Shown one piece after another: positions 41,186 through 51,859 of a stretch of 64,000 nt of DNA. Made by a program: the position numbers and the translations under genes. The notes beneath the pieces were generated by a model. That model was not told the DNA's origin and ran no database searches. It was given only the letters and a program-made list of their open reading frames with translations. Location: assembly GCF_003253705.1 (NCBI RefSeq), contig NZ_QKYU01000004.1, forward strand, positions 177,924 through 241,923, read 5' to 3'. How positions within the stretch are numbered: the stretch's first letter is position 1; every line of letters starts with the position of its first letter. The DNA is from Humitalea rosea (lineage in GTDB: Bacteria; Pseudomonadota; Alphaproteobacteria; Acetobacterales; Acetobacteraceae).

Positions 41186-42220
41186 ATGGTGATCATGGAT
41201 TTGCCGCCGCCCGCCCTCGCCGCGCCGCAGCGGACACCGACCCTGTCCGGAGCCGCTTTCGCCGCTCTGGACCTCGGCACCAACAATTGCCGGTTGCTGG
41301 TGGCTGCCCGCGGTGGACCCGGCGGATTCCGCGTCATCGACAGCTTTTCCCGCGCCGTCCGCCTCGGCGAGGGGCTGGAAGCCACCGGCCGCCTGTCCGA
41401 GGCCGCGATGGACCGCGCCGTCATCGCCTTGCAGGCCTGCGCCCAGAAACTCGGCCGGCGGCAGATTCGCGGCCTGGACGCGGTCGCCACCGAAGCCTGT
41501 CGCCGCGCCGACAATGGCGCCGAGTTTCTGGCCCGCGCCCGGGCCGCGACGGGGCTTCCGCTGCGGGTGATCGGCGCGCGAGAGGAGGCGGCGCTGGCCA
41601 TGACCTCCTGCGCCCCGTTGCTCGCCCCCACCGACCGCCGCGCGCTTCTCTTCGACATCGGCGGCGGCAGCACCGAGATCGCCTGGGTCCGCGCCGCCAG
41701 CCGCGAGCATCCGCCGGAGCTGATCGGGTACACCTCCCTCCCCCTCGGCGTGGTGACGCTGGCCGAACGCGCCGGCGCCTCCTGCTTCACGCATGAGGGC
41801 TTCGAGGCGGTGGCCGAGGAGGTCGCGGCCGAGCTTCGCCGCTTCGACACCGTGCATTCCATCGGGCGCGAGATCGCGGCCGGGGGCGTGCGGATGCTCG
41901 GCACCTCCGGCACCGTCACCACGCTGGCCGGCGTCGCCCTGGCCCTGCCGCGGTATTCCCGCCAGGCGGTCGATGGCCAGGTCATCGAGATGGATGCCGC
42001 CGACAAGGCGCTGGCCGAGCTGTTCTCCCTGGGGCGGGAGGGGCTGGTGGCCCACCCTTGCGTCGGGCCGGAACGGGCGGAATTCGTGCTGCCGGGCTGC
42101 GCCGTCTTCGCCGCCATCCGCCGCGTCTGGCCGACCGCAACGGTGACCGTCGCCGATCGGGGGTTGCGCGAAGGCATGCTTCTGCGGCTGATGCGCGCCC
42201 CATCTCCCCGAAGGCGCTGA
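41186..42220 (+). CDS. Exopolyphosphatase / guanosine pentaphosphate phosphatase family
   Basis: About 344 residues from ATG 41186 (MVIMDLPPPALAAPQRTPTL); 41195 is equally possible. ASKHA-fold marks: AFAALDLGTNNCRLLVAARG, ATEACRRADNGAEFLARARA (catalytic Glu region), LLFDIGGGSTEIAWVRAA and VRMLGTSGTVTTLAGVALAL. Members cut inorganic polyphosphate or convert pppGpp to ppGpp. It is one short domain pair without the C-terminal HD extension of E. coli Ppx. Next to rlmE (3-nt gap), as in many alphaproteobacteria. Confidence 0.88.
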   Translation: MVIMDLPPPALAAPQRTPTLSGAAFAALDLGTNNCRLLVAARGGPGGFRVIDSFSRAVRLGEGLEATGRLSEAAMDRAVIALQACAQKLGRRQIRGLDAVATEACRRADNGAEFLARARAATGLPLRVIGAREEAALAMTSCAPLLAPTDRRALLFDIGGGSTEIAWVRAASREHPPELIGYTSLPLGVVTLAERAGASCFTHEGFEAVAEEVAAELRRFDTVHSIGREIAAGGVRMLGTSGTVTTLAGVALALPRYSRQAVDGQVIEMDAADKALAELFSLGREGLVAHPCVGPERAEFVLPGCAVFAAIRRVWPTATVTVADRGLREGMLLRLMRAPSPRRR

Positions 42221-42223
42221 CGC

Positions 42224-42919
42224 ATGGCCAAATCCCCCCCGTCCGCGGGCCCCGCGGCGGGCTCGCGCCTGCTCGGCACCCGGCTCAAGACCGCCAAGGG
42301 CCGCACCACCGCGAGCCAGTCCTGGCTGACCCGGCAGTTGAACGACCCGTATGTGATCGCCGCCAAGGCGGATGGGCTGCGCTCCCGCGCCGCATACAAG
42401 ATCACCGGGCTGGATGACCGCTTCAAGCTGTTCAAGCCGGGGCTGCGGGTGGTCGATCTCGGCGCCGCCCCTGGTGGCTGGACGCAGATCGCCGTCGCCC
42501 GCACCGGCGATACCGGCCGGGTCGTGGCGCTGGACATCCTGCATATGGAGCCGGTCCCGGGTGCGACCGTGCTCAAGGGCGACTTCGAGGATGCGGCGAC
42601 GGAGGCCGCGGTGCGCGAGGCCATGAAGGGGCCGGCCGACCTCGTGCTCTCCGACATGGCGCCGAACACCACGGGCCATACCGCGACCGACCATCTGCGC
42701 ATCATCGCCCTGGTGGAACTCGCGCTGCATTTCGCCGAACAGGTGCTGGCCCCGGGCGGCGCCTTCGTCGCCAAGGTTTTTGCCGGCGGCACCGAGGCGG
42801 CGCTGCTGGCACGGATGAAGCAGAGTTTCGCGGACGTGAAGCACGCCAAGCCCCCCGCCAGCCGGAAGGACAGCGCGGAGATGTTCGTGGTGGCGCGCGG
42901 GTTCCGCGGCCGGGCCTGA
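42224..42919 (+). CDS. rlmE: 23S rRNA (uridine-2552-2'-O)-methyltransferase RlmE
   Basis: 231 residues. The K-D-K-E catalytic set: Lys in LRSRAAYKITGLDDRF, Asp in DLVLSDMAPNTTGH, Lys in FVAKVFAGGTE and Glu in SRKDSAEMFVVARGF; SAM motif VVDLGAAPGGWTQIAV. Methylates U2552 of 23S rRNA in the A-loop late in 50S assembly. N-terminal 25 basic residues are longer than in E. coli. Follows ppx/gppA by 3 nt, so co-transcribed. Confidence 0.94.
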   Translation: MAKSPPSAGPAAGSRLLGTRLKTAKGRTTASQSWLTRQLNDPYVIAAKADGLRSRAAYKITGLDDRFKLFKPGLRVVDLGAAPGGWTQIAVARTGDTGRVVALDILHMEPVPGATVLKGDFEDAATEAAVREAMKGPADLVLSDMAPNTTGHTATDHLRIIALVELALHFAEQVLAPGGAFVAKVFAGGTEAALLARMKQSFADVKHAKPPASRKDSAEMFVVARGFRGRA

Positions 42920-42929
42920 CCCCGGCTCA

Positions 42930-43526
42930 TCAATCTGGCCAGAGGCAGCGCGGGATGCGCCGGCGCCCGCCGACGAAGGTGAGCAGCCGCCCGCAAAGCG
43001 CGAAAACCCCCTTGGGCACGCTGTTCCGGTCCTTGAGCAGGCGGGTGAGGAAGAATTCGGTGATGCGCCGGTAGCGTTCGGACAAATCCACATCGGGCAG
43101 CAGGAAGGACGGGCCGCGCAGGGCGGTCAGGAAGCCCAGGCGCTGGGCGGCGGTGATGAGGCTCATGCCGGCGCAGCGCATTGCCCGCTGGCAGGCGCGG
43201 CAGATCCAATGCTCCAGCGCCCGCAGCCCGGGCGAGGCGCCGGGTTCGGCCAGCAGATGCAGCAGCTTCTGCCAGAGGTGCCGCTGGGTCAGGCGGCGGA
43301 ACTGGCGGGAGACGGTGTCTGGCTTTCCGAAGGCCTCGGGCAGGTCCTTCCAGGGGCGGCGGGAGGTGGCGATCCAGAACATTCCGTCCACGCGCGCGCG
43401 CAAATCCTTCACCGGCCGCCCTGCGCCGAGCCAGAGGATGTGCGGGCGCAGCGCATCCCATTCGGGCTGGCTCATCGGTTGCCAGGGGCGGGGTGGGGTG
43501 TAATGGCTGGGCATGGGGCGGAACAT
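42930..43526 (-). CDS. IS5-type transposase N-terminal domain protein, likely domesticated
   Basis: 198 residues. Residues 18-85 (SQPEWDALRPHILWLGAGRP, VDGMFWIATSRRPWKDLPEA, PDTVSRQFRRLTQRHLW) match the DUF4096/IS5-type N-terminal domain that binds transposon ends. The DDE nuclease domain is missing; instead comes a Cys-rich helix WICRACQRAMRCAGMS and a basic C-terminus (VGGRRRIPRCLWPD). No terminal inverted repeats are visible nearby. It reads as one intact frame. Start could be ATG 43514 instead of 43526. Convergent with rlmE by 10 nt. May be a regulator derived from a transposase. Confidence 0.6.
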   Translation of the reverse strand: MFRPMPSHYTPPRPWQPMSQPEWDALRPHILWLGAGRPVKDLRARVDGMFWIATSRRPWKDLPEAFGKPDTVSRQFRRLTQRHLWQKLLHLLAEPGASPGLRALEHWICRACQRAMRCAGMSLITAAQRLGFLTALRGPSFLLPDVDLSERYRRITEFFLTRLLKDRNSVPKGVFALCGRLLTFVGGRRRIPRCLWPD

Positions 43527-43580
43527 ATCCGGCCTCGCGCCCAAACTGTTGCTTATTTTCCTATCCCTGCCAGGGGCTGA

Positions 43581-45227
<1,647 letters not shown>

Positions 45228-45230
45228 GCC

Positions 45231-45902
45231 ATGGCACTGCCCCGCGTTGTCGTCTTCGATGCCTATGGCACCTTGCTGGATGTGCATTCCGCCATTGCGC
45301 GCCACACCCAGCGCGTGGGGCCGGCGGCGGCGGCGGTCTCCGCGCTGTGGCGCCAAAAACAGCTGGAATACAGCTGGATCCTCTCCGCCACCGGCGATTA
45401 CGAGGATTTCGCGGCGCTGACCGATCGCGCCCTTGGCCATGCGCTGGCAACCCATGGCATCCATGATCGCGGCCTGCGCGCGGTCTTGCTCGATGCCTAC
45501 CAGGCGCTCGACCACTACCCCGACGCCGTGGTGGCGCTGGGTGCGCTGCGCGGCCGGGGCTTGCGGCTCGGCGTGCTCTCGAATGGGGAGCCGCGGATGC
45601 TGGCCGCGGGAATCGGCTCGGCCGGGCTCTCGCCGCTGCTGGATGCGGTGCTCTCGGTGCATGCGCTGCGGCGGTTCAAGCCGGACCCCGCGGTCTACCG
45701 CCTGGCCACCGCGCATTTCTCCGTGCAGCCGCATGAGGTCGCCTTCGTCTCCGCCAATGCCTGGGATGCCTATGGCGCCGCGCGCTTCGGCTTCCGCGCC
45801 TTCTGGGTGAACCGCGGCCGAGGGCCGGTGGAATACTGGCTGGATGGGCTCGCGACGGTGCTGCCGGATCTGGCCGCCTTGCCGGGTGCGCTCGGGGCAT
45901 GA
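45231..45902 (+). CDS. Haloacid dehalogenase type II (HAD superfamily)
   Basis: 223 residues. The nucleophile Asp10 is in VVFDAYGTLLDVHSA; other motifs are LGVLSNGEPRMLAAG (Ser/Asn), RRFKPDPAVYRLATAH (Lys) and VAFVSANAWDAYGAARFGF (Asn-Asp pair). This spacing is the (S)-2-haloacid dehalogenase pattern; the housekeeping function could be phosphatase or dehalogenase. ATG 3 nt after guaB; TGA overlaps the next ATG. Confidence 0.87.
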   Translation: MALPRVVVFDAYGTLLDVHSAIARHTQRVGPAAAAVSALWRQKQLEYSWILSATGDYEDFAALTDRALGHALATHGIHDRGLRAVLLDAYQALDHYPDAVVALGALRGRGLRLGVLSNGEPRMLAAGIGSAGLSPLLDAVLSVHALRRFKPDPAVYRLATAHFSVQPHEVAFVSANAWDAYGAARFGFRAFWVNRGRGPVEYWLDGLATVLPDLAALPGALGA

Positions 45903-47209
45903 CGCCCGCCGCCCGCATCGCCGCCACCGTCGATCTGCTGCAAGACATCGAGGACCGCCCCCGCCGCCCCGCCGATGCCACCGTCAACGACTTCTTCCGG
46001 GCGCGGCGCTACATCGGCTCGGGCGACCGGCGCGCCGTCGCCGATCGCGCCTTCGCCATCATGCGCCAGCGCCAGCGGCTGGACTGGCACCTGAACCGCA
46101 CCGGCATGCACAGCAATGCCCGGGCGCTGGTGGTCGCGCATATGGCGCTGTCCGAGGCCATGCCGCCGGACCAGATCGCCGCCCTGTTCCCCGGCGGCCA
46201 ATATGCAGCGACCCCGCTGATCCCGGCGGAGCTGCGCATGCTCGGCAAGATCGCCGGGCGCAGGCTGCCGCATCCGGACATGCCGCCCGAGGTTCGGCTG
46301 AACCTGCCGGGCTGGGTGATCCCCGGGCTTCAGGCGCGCTTCGGCGATGATTTGCAGGCGGCGGCCTCGGCCCTCGACGAGCCCGCACCGCTCGACCTGC
46401 GCGCCAATATCCTCAAGACCACGCGGGAGGAGGCCCTGGCGGCGCTGGCCGCCGAGGGGATCGAGGCCGAGCCGACCCCCCTCTCCCCCTGGGGCATGCG
46501 CGTCGCGGCCCGCCGCGCGGTGACGGCGACCAAGCCGTTCCAGGATGGGCGCATCGAGATCCAGGACGAGGGCAGCCAGCTTGTCGCCTTGCTGGCCGAT
46601 GCCCGGCCCGGCATGCGCGTCGTGGACTGGTGTGCCGGGGCCGCGGGCAAGACGCTGGCGATGGCCGCGACCATGGGCAACAAGGGCCGCATCTCGGCCT
46701 GTGACGTGAATGCGCCGCGCCTCGCGGGGGCGCTGAAGCGCCTCGTCCGCGCCGGGGTGGACAATGCCGAGACCCATCTGACCGAGGCCGGCGACCGCTG
46801 GGCCAAGCGCCGCGCCGGCACCTTCGACCGCGTCCTGGTCGATGCGCCCTGCACCGGCACCGGCACCTGGCGCCGCAACCCCGATGCCCGGACGCGAATG
46901 GACGGCACGGATTTGCGCGAGATCACTGCTAAACAGTCCGTGATCCTCGAAACCGCAGCAGGACTGGTGCGTCCGGGTGGCAGATTGATCTACGCTACCT
47001 GCTCGCTGCTGCCCGAAGAGGATGAAGATCAGGTCCATGCCTTGCTGGCGCGCCGCGCCGAGTTCTCCATCGTCCCCCTGGCCAGGCTCTGGTCGGAGGT
47101 GCGGCCGGGCGTCCCTTGCCCTGGCGAGGGGCCGTTCCTCGTGCTCGCCCCGCATTCGCATGGCACCGACGGCTTCTTCTGCGCCGTGCTGGAACGCGCC
47201 GCGGCCTGA
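45899..47209 (+). CDS. RsmB/NOL1/NOP2-family RNA m5C methyltransferase
   Basis: 436 residues. N-terminal NusB-like helical domain to about residue 150, then SAM domain [18 protein letters not shown] and the two catalytic Cys: [18 protein letters not shown] and [17 protein letters not shown]. Probably methylates C967 of 16S rRNA as RsmB does, but the family also includes other targets. ATGA overlap with the HAD gene. Confidence 0.9.
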   Translation: MTPAARIAATVDLLQDIEDRPRRPADATVNDFFRARRYIGSGDRRAVADRAFAIMRQRQRLDWHLNRTGMHSNARALVVAHMALSEAMPPDQIAALFPGGQYAATPLIPAELRMLGKIAGRRLPHPDMPPEVRLNLPGWVIPGLQARFGDDLQAAASALDEPAPLDLRANILKTTREEALAALAAEGIEAEPTPLSPWGMRVAARRAVTATKPFQDGRIEIQDEGSQLVALLADARPGMRVVDWCAGAAGKTLAMAATMGNKGRISACDVNAPRLAGALKRLVRAGVDNAETHLTEAGDRWAKRRAGTFDRVLVDAPCTGTGTWRRNPDARTRMDGTDLREITAKQSVILETAAGLVRPGGRLIYATCSLLPEEDEDQVHALLARRAEFSIVPLARLWSEVRPGVPCPGEGPFLVLAPHSHGTDGFFCAVLERAAA

Positions 47210-47224
47210 TACGGGGCGCGCCGC

Positions 47225-47794
47225 GTGATCGCCATCCGGCGCGCGCGGCCCGAGGACGCGCCGGCGATCGGCGCCGTGCATGTCGCGGCCTGGCGGGCCA
47301 CCTATGCCGGCATCCTGCCCGATACCTTCCTCGCCGGGCTGTCGGCGCGCCGGGTTGCCACGGGCTATCTGCGCGACCTCGTCTCCCGCCGCGACGGGCA
47401 TGCGATCTTCGTCGCCACCGCCTCCGGGCCCGACCGGCCGGCGGCGCCCGAGGCCGGGCCCCAGATCGTCGGCTTTTGTTCCGGCGGGCGGGCGCGGGGG
47501 CATGGCCTGGCCGATGGCGAGATCGAGACGCTGTATCTGATGGAGGATTGGCACGAGCACGGCGTCGGCCGGCGGCTGATGCGGGCGATGGCGGCGCATC
47601 TCTCGGCGATCGGCTGCCGCAATGCGATGCTCTGGGTGCTGTCGAAAAACCCGACGCGGTTCTTCTACAGCCATCTGCACGGCAAGGTGGTGGCGACCGA
47701 CCAGACCTTGGTCGCGGGCCAGAGGGTGGAGCAGCGGGCCATGCTGTGGGACCCGATCGAACTCCTGCTCGAAGCGACCGCCAGCACGCCTTGA
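47225..47794 (+). CDS. GNAT family N-acetyltransferase
   Basis: 189 residues from GTG 47225. [20 protein letters not shown] at the start and [20 protein letters not shown] (acetyl-CoA loop, HGVGRRL) are GNAT. The [20 protein letters not shown] tail resembles RimI-like members. Substrate unknown. 15 nt after the methyltransferase gene and 47 nt before guaA. Confidence 0.83.
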   Translation: MIAIRRARPEDAPAIGAVHVAAWRATYAGILPDTFLAGLSARRVATGYLRDLVSRRDGHAIFVATASGPDRPAAPEAGPQIVGFCSGGRARGHGLADGEIETLYLMEDWHEHGVGRRLMRAMAAHLSAIGCRNAMLWVLSKNPTRFFYSHLHGKVVATDQTLVAGQRVEQRAMLWDPIELLLEATASTP

Positions 47795-47841
47795 GGGCGG
47801 CACACCTTGAAGAAACCGGAACGTCGTGGTCAAAGCCCGCG

Positions 47842-49404
47842 ATGGAACACCCGCATCACGACCGCGTCCTGATTTTGGACTTCGGCAGCCAGGTCACCCA
47901 GCTCATCGCCCGCCGCCTGCGTGAGACCGGCGTCTATTGCGAGATCTGGCCCTTCACCGCCTCCGCCGAGCGGATCGCGGGTTTCGCGCCACGCGGCATC
48001 ATCCTCTCGGGCGGCCCGGCCAGCACCAGCGACGCGGGCAGCCCCCGCGCGGCGCAGGAGGTGTTCGGCATGGGCGTGCCGGTCCTCGGCATCTGCTACG
48101 GCCAGATGACCATGGCCCTCCAGCTCGGCGGCAAGGCGGAGGGGAGCGATCACCGCGAATTCGGCGCGGCGGATGTCGATGTCTTCGGCGATTGCGCGCT
48201 GACCAGCGGCATCTGGGCGCCCGGTGCGCGCGAGCGCGTCTGGATGAGCCATGGCGACCGCATCATCGAGCTGCCGCCCGGCTTCCGCGTCGTCGCGCGC
48301 AGCGAGGGGGCGCCCTATGCGCTGATCGCCGATGACGAGCGCCGCTTCTACGGCACCATGTTCCACCCCGAGGTGGTGCACACGCCGCATGGCGCGGCCT
48401 TGCTGCGCAACTTCACCCATGGCGTCTGCGGCTGCACCGGCGACTGGACCATGGCCGGGTTCCGCGCCGAGGAGATCGCGCGCATCCGCGCCAAGGTCGG
48501 CCCCGAGGGCCGGGTGGTCTGCGGGCTGTCGGGCGGGGTGGACAGCTCCGTCGCCGCGGTGCTGCTGCATGAGGCGATCGGCGACCGGCTGACCTGCATC
48601 TTCGTCGATCACGGGCTGCTGCGGGCGGGGGAAGCGGACCAGGTGGTCGCGACCTTCCGCGACCGCTTCAACATCAAGCTCGTGCATCGCGACGCGCGGG
48701 ACCTGTTCCTGGGCCAGCTTTCGGGCGTCACCGATCCGGAGCAAAAGCGCAAGATCATCGGCCGGCTGTTCATCGAGGTCTTCGAGGAAGAGCAGTCGAT
48801 CCTCGGCGGCGCGGATTTCCTGGCGCAGGGCACGCTGTATCCGGATGTGATCGAGAGCGTCTCGGCGACCGGCGGGCCGTCGGTCACGATCAAGTCGCAC
48901 CACAATGTGGGCGGGCTGCCGGAACACATGCGCATGGGGCTGGTCGAGCCGCTGCGCGAGCTGTTCAAGGATGAGGTCCGCGTGCTCGGCCGCGAGCTGG
49001 GGCTGCCGGAGGAGATCGTGGGCCGCCACCCCTTCCCCGGCCCCGGCATGGCCATCCGCATCCCCGGCGAGGTGACGGCGGAGCGGGTCGCGATCCTGCA
49101 GAAGGCCGATCTGATCTTCCTGGATGAGATCCGCAAGGCGGGACTCTACGACGTGATCTGGCAGGCTTTTGCCGTGCTGCTGCCGGTGCGGACGGTAGGG
49201 GTGATGGGCGATGGGCGCAGCTATGACTTCGCCTGCGCGCTGCGGGCGGTGACCAGCACGGATGGGATGACGGCGGAGGTCTATCCCTTCGAGATGGCGT
49301 TCCTGACACGGACCTCGGGGCGGATCGTCAATGAGGTGCGGGGGATCAACCGCGTGACCTATGACATCACGAGCAAGCCGCCAGGGACGATCGAGTGGGA
49401 ATGA
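47842..49404 (+). CDS. guaA: GMP synthase (glutamine-hydrolysing)
   Basis: 520 residues. Glutamine amidotransferase domain with Cys85 ([10 protein letters not shown]) and [11 protein letters not shown]-loop ATP pyrophosphatase [19 protein letters not shown]-terminal dimerisation domain [17 protein letters not shown] to KPPGTIEWE. Completes IMP to XMP to GMP with guaB in the same unit. ATG 47842 is supported by the conserved [15 protein letters not shown] start. Followed by a weak hairpin (AGCCC ATCCG GGGCT). Confidence 0.96.
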   Translation: MEHPHHDRVLILDFGSQVTQLIARRLRETGVYCEIWPFTASAERIAGFAPRGIILSGGPASTSDAGSPRAAQEVFGMGVPVLGICYGQMTMALQLGGKAEGSDHREFGAADVDVFGDCALTSGIWAPGARERVWMSHGDRIIELPPGFRVVARSEGAPYALIADDERRFYGTMFHPEVVHTPHGAALLRNFTHGVCGCTGDWTMAGFRAEEIARIRAKVGPEGRVVCGLSGGVDSSVAAVLLHEAIGDRLTCIFVDHGLLRAGEADQVVATFRDRFNIKLVHRDARDLFLGQLSGVTDPEQKRKIIGRLFIEVFEEEQSILGGADFLAQGTLYPDVIESVSATGGPSVTIKSHHNVGGLPEHMRMGLVEPLRELFKDEVRVLGRELGLPEEIVGRHPFPGPGMAIRIPGEVTAERVAILQKADLIFLDEIRKAGLYDVIWQAFAVLLPVRTVGVMGDGRSYDFACALRAVTSTDGMTAEVYPFEMAFLTRTSGRIVNEVRGINRVTYDITSKPPGTIEWE

Positions 49405-49576
49405 TTTTAGCCCATCCGGGGCTATCCGAATCTACACTACAATACGATCTATCATGCTGATAACAAATAAGAATATACGCATCATCTATCGGCAGCAATC
49501 GGGGTGGAGAGTTCGGCTCTGACGTGCTGGATGACGGTACTCGGGCCTATTGCTCAACTCGAATTTTGAAAGTCCC
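49405..49576. other. AT-rich intergenic DNA after guaA, no gene seen
   Basis: 172 nt with a short stem just after the stop (AGCCC-ATCCG-GGGCT, 49411-49425) that may end guaA transcription. The rest is AT-rich (ATAACAAATAAGAATATACG) and unlike the chromosome around it, as expected beside a decayed insertion element. No terminal repeat or open frame recognised. Confidence 0.5.
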
Positions 49577-49911
49577 GTCAGGGTCACCAATTGCCAGATT
49601 GGCGTGTTCGTGGCCCTCGTCTCGCCGCACGGCCATGCCTTCATCGACCATGCGCTGTACTGCCCAAGGCCCGGACGGACGACCGCGCGCGGATGGCGGC
49701 AGCCCATGTGCCGGAGGCCACGGGCTTCGCCACCAGGCCCGGACTTGCTGTCGGCATGATCGAACGAGCGATCGCGGCAGCCGTGCCCTTCGCCTGGGGC
49801 TCGCGGCCGACAGCGTCTATGGGGTCGGCGCTGTGGAGATGGCTTTACGCCGCGCGGGCAAGGGGGACGTGCTCGGGGTCAATTCCACCCGCCCCTGGCA
49901 TGGCTGGCATC
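49577..49911 (+). pseudogene. Remnant of an IS701-type transposase
   Basis: Three frames read in succession like the middle of an IS701-family DDE transposase: NCQIGVFVALVSPHGHAFID (frame 2, to about 49665), then KARTDDRARMAAAHVPEATG ... AAVPFAW (frame 1, to about 49797), then LGLAADSVYGVGAVEMALRR AGKGDVLGVNS (frame 0). Two frameshifts separate them, and both ends are missing: about 110 of 400-450 residues remain. AADSVYG holds the second catalytic Asp. Not functional. A longer open frame across this interval mixes unrelated sequence. Confidence 0.75.
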
Positions 49912-50027
49912 GCCATGTAGACACAACTGTAATGCTAGGCGCCGAAGCCACAGTTCACAGCCGAATGATGCCGCCCGCGCGGGGCGAGCAACTCGCGCCC
50001 GGCCCCTCGTGTTTGCGCAATCAGCCA

Positions 50028-50059
50028 CCTCTCCCCGCCGTGTTGGCAGCGGGGAGAGG
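50028..50059. repeat. 11-bp hairpin in the leader of the next gene
   Basis: CCTCTCCCCGC (50028-50038), loop CGTGTTGGCA, GCGGGGAGAGG (50049-50059): a perfect stem 31 nt before the ATG at 50090. Looks like an intergenic palindromic repeat of the CCTCTCCCCG kind; it may also shape the mRNA leader. 49912-50027 has nothing else I can name. Confidence 0.5.
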
Positions 50060-50089
50060 CGCGCAAAAACGAAGGAAAAGGCCATTCCC

Positions 50090-50974
50090 ATGCAGACCGC
50101 CCCCAGCGCCCCACTCTACGCCACGGAGCCCGCGTCTCCCGTGGCGATCCTGCCCTCCCGCGTGTCCTGGGGGGCCATTCTCGCCGGCACCCTGGTCGCC
50201 ATCACCGTCGGCGCCATGCTCAACATTCTGGGCGTCGCGATCGGCGCGAGCACCGTCGATGCCGTCGCGCGCGACACCCCCTCGGCGATGACGCTGAGCC
50301 TCACCGCCGGGGGCTGGATGCTCGTCTCCAACCTGCTCGGCGTGGCCGCCGGCGCCTGTGTCGCGGCGCGGCTGTCGGGCACCGTGGACCGGATGGATGC
50401 GATCCTGCACGGGCTCGGCGTCTGGGCGACCGCTTTCCTGGTCTCCGGCGTGCTGCTCGGCGGCGCGGTGTCGGGTGGGCTGTCGGCCGGCGCCTCGGTG
50501 CTGTCCGGTGCCGCCAGCGGCGTTGGCACGGCCGTTGCCTCCGCCACCTCGGCCGTCGATCCCGAGGCGCTGATCGAACGCGCCCGCCTCGCCCTGACCA
50601 CCGCCTCCGACCCCGCCCAGATGACCTCCGACCAGCGCCTGGCGGAAGTCACCGGGCTGATCGGCAAGAGCATCGCCTCGGGCGATATCGCGCTTGAGGA
50701 CCGCAGCCGGATGACGGCGCTGGTCGCCGCCGAAGCCGGTATCCCCGAGGCCGAGGCCGCCCAGCGCATCCAGGCCTATCAGGCCGAGGCGCGGCGCCAG
50801 GCGCAGGAGGCCGAGGAAGCCGCCCGTCGCGCGGCGGACACGGCAGCGGCGGCCACGGCCATCACCGCCTATTGGATCGTGGCGAGCCTGTTGCTCGGCG
50901 CGCTGGCGGCGCTGATCGGCGCCGGCAGCGGGGTGCGGCCGGCCATGGTCGTGACCGATCGTCGTTACGCCTGA
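50090..50974 (+). CDS. Small-helix membrane protein with coiled coil
   Basis: 294 residues; ATG 50090 has GAAGGAAAAGG upstream. Helices at about 26-52 (VSWGAILAGTLVAITVGAM), 68-93, 105-130 and 265-285. Between residues 220-260 an Ala/Glu-rich stretch (AEARRQAQEAEEAARRAADT) probably forms a coiled coil. Similar proteins occur in Acetobacteraceae without known function ('PhnA-like'). Stands alone after the IS remnant. Confidence 0.7.
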   Translation: MQTAPSAPLYATEPASPVAILPSRVSWGAILAGTLVAITVGAMLNILGVAIGASTVDAVARDTPSAMTLSLTAGGWMLVSNLLGVAAGACVAARLSGTVDRMDAILHGLGVWATAFLVSGVLLGGAVSGGLSAGASVLSGAASGVGTAVASATSAVDPEALIERARLALTTASDPAQMTSDQRLAEVTGLIGKSIASGDIALEDRSRMTALVAAEAGIPEAEAAQRIQAYQAEARRQAQEAEEAARRAADTAAAATAITAYWIVASLLLGALAALIGAGSGVRPAMVVTDRRYA

Positions 50975-51007
50975 ACCGATGAAGGGGGCGGCAGCGCCCC
51001 CTTCGCT

Positions 51008-51859
51008 TCAGCCCGGGATGGGCGCGAGCCGGGTGATCCGGCCCGGGCTCATCTCGGAGAGGTAGATCGAGCCATCGGCGCCCAGCGCCATGCCATGCGC
51101 CCCGTTCAGCACCGGCCGGCAGCGCGCCAGCAGCCGCCCATCCGGGGCAAACAGCGACAGCCTCGGCACCTGGTCCGTCACCAGCAGATTGCCATCCGCA
51201 TCCACGCTCAGCGACATCGGCCGATAGACATCCCCGATCGAGAGCAGATGCCGCCCATCGGGGGTGAAGACCTGCACCCGGTCATTCTCGCGATCCGCGA
51301 TGGCGACGCGGCCATCGGGCAGCACGGCGACCGAATGCGGGGTGCTGAACTGCCCCGGCCCCTGCCCCGGCTCGCCCCATCCGCCGCGCGGCGTGAGGTC
51401 AGGGCCGAAGACATGGACGCGGGAGGCACCATAGCCATCCGCCACATAGATCGTGCCATCCGCGCCGAAGCCGATGTCGCAGGGCGCGTTGAACGGCGCA
51501 TTGGCGCGGTGCCGCGTGCCGAGCCGGGCCAGTTCCATGCCCTCGGCGGAGAAGGCGATGATCTGATGCGCGTCCCGGTCCACCACCCAGACCCGGCCAT
51601 CCGGCGCCAGCGCCATCATATGGCCATCGGCCACGACCTCCCCGCCCCAGCCGACGCCATCGCCGATATCGGCCACGGCGGGGTCGCAGGCGGCGATGCA
51701 GGGATCGCCCCGCAACAGCACCAGCACCCGCCCATCCGGCAGGCAGGCGACGTCGGAAACCAGCCCCGCCTCGGCCGGCAACAGCCCAAAGGGGCGCTCG
51801 ACCCGGTAGTGCCGGGCGCCGAGCGCCACCGTCAGCGGATGCGTGGTGCCCATGCTCAT
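51008..51859 (-). CDS. NHL-repeat beta-propeller protein
   Basis: 283 residues, about six blades of the NHL type: VSDVACLPDGRVLVLLRGDP, HMMALAPDGRVWVVDRDAHQ, PCDIGFGADGTIYVADGYGA, HSVAVLPDGRVAIADRENDR, and VDADGNLLVTDQVPRLSLFA. Resembles peptidyl-glycine amidating-lyase-like propellers and sugar lactonases but the metal ligands are not certain. No signal peptide. The ATG at 51859 overlaps the YeiH stop (ATGA). Confidence 0.78.
   Translation of the reverse strand: MSMGTTHPLTVALGARHYRVERPFGLLPAEAGLVSDVACLPDGRVLVLLRGDPCIAACDPAVADIGDGVGWGGEVVADGHMMALAPDGRVWVVDRDAHQIIAFSAEGMELARLGTRHRANAPFNAPCDIGFGADGTIYVADGYGASRVHVFGPDLTPRGGWGEPGQGPGQFSTPHSVAVLPDGRVAIADRENDRVQVFTPDGRHLLSIGDVYRPMSLSVDADGNLLVTDQVPRLSLFAPDGRLLARCRPVLNGAHGMALGADGSIYLSEMSPGRITRLAPIPG

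Noticed and set aside
40838..43093. Upstream extension of the membrane-protein frame across tRNA-Gln, ppx and rlmE
   Set aside because: It would be antisense to a tRNA and two clear genes; the start at 40837 gives a normal membrane protein.
49524..50291. 255-codon frame over the IS remnant and the start of the membrane protein
   Set aside because: It joins one of three transposase frames to an out-of-frame reading of the next gene.
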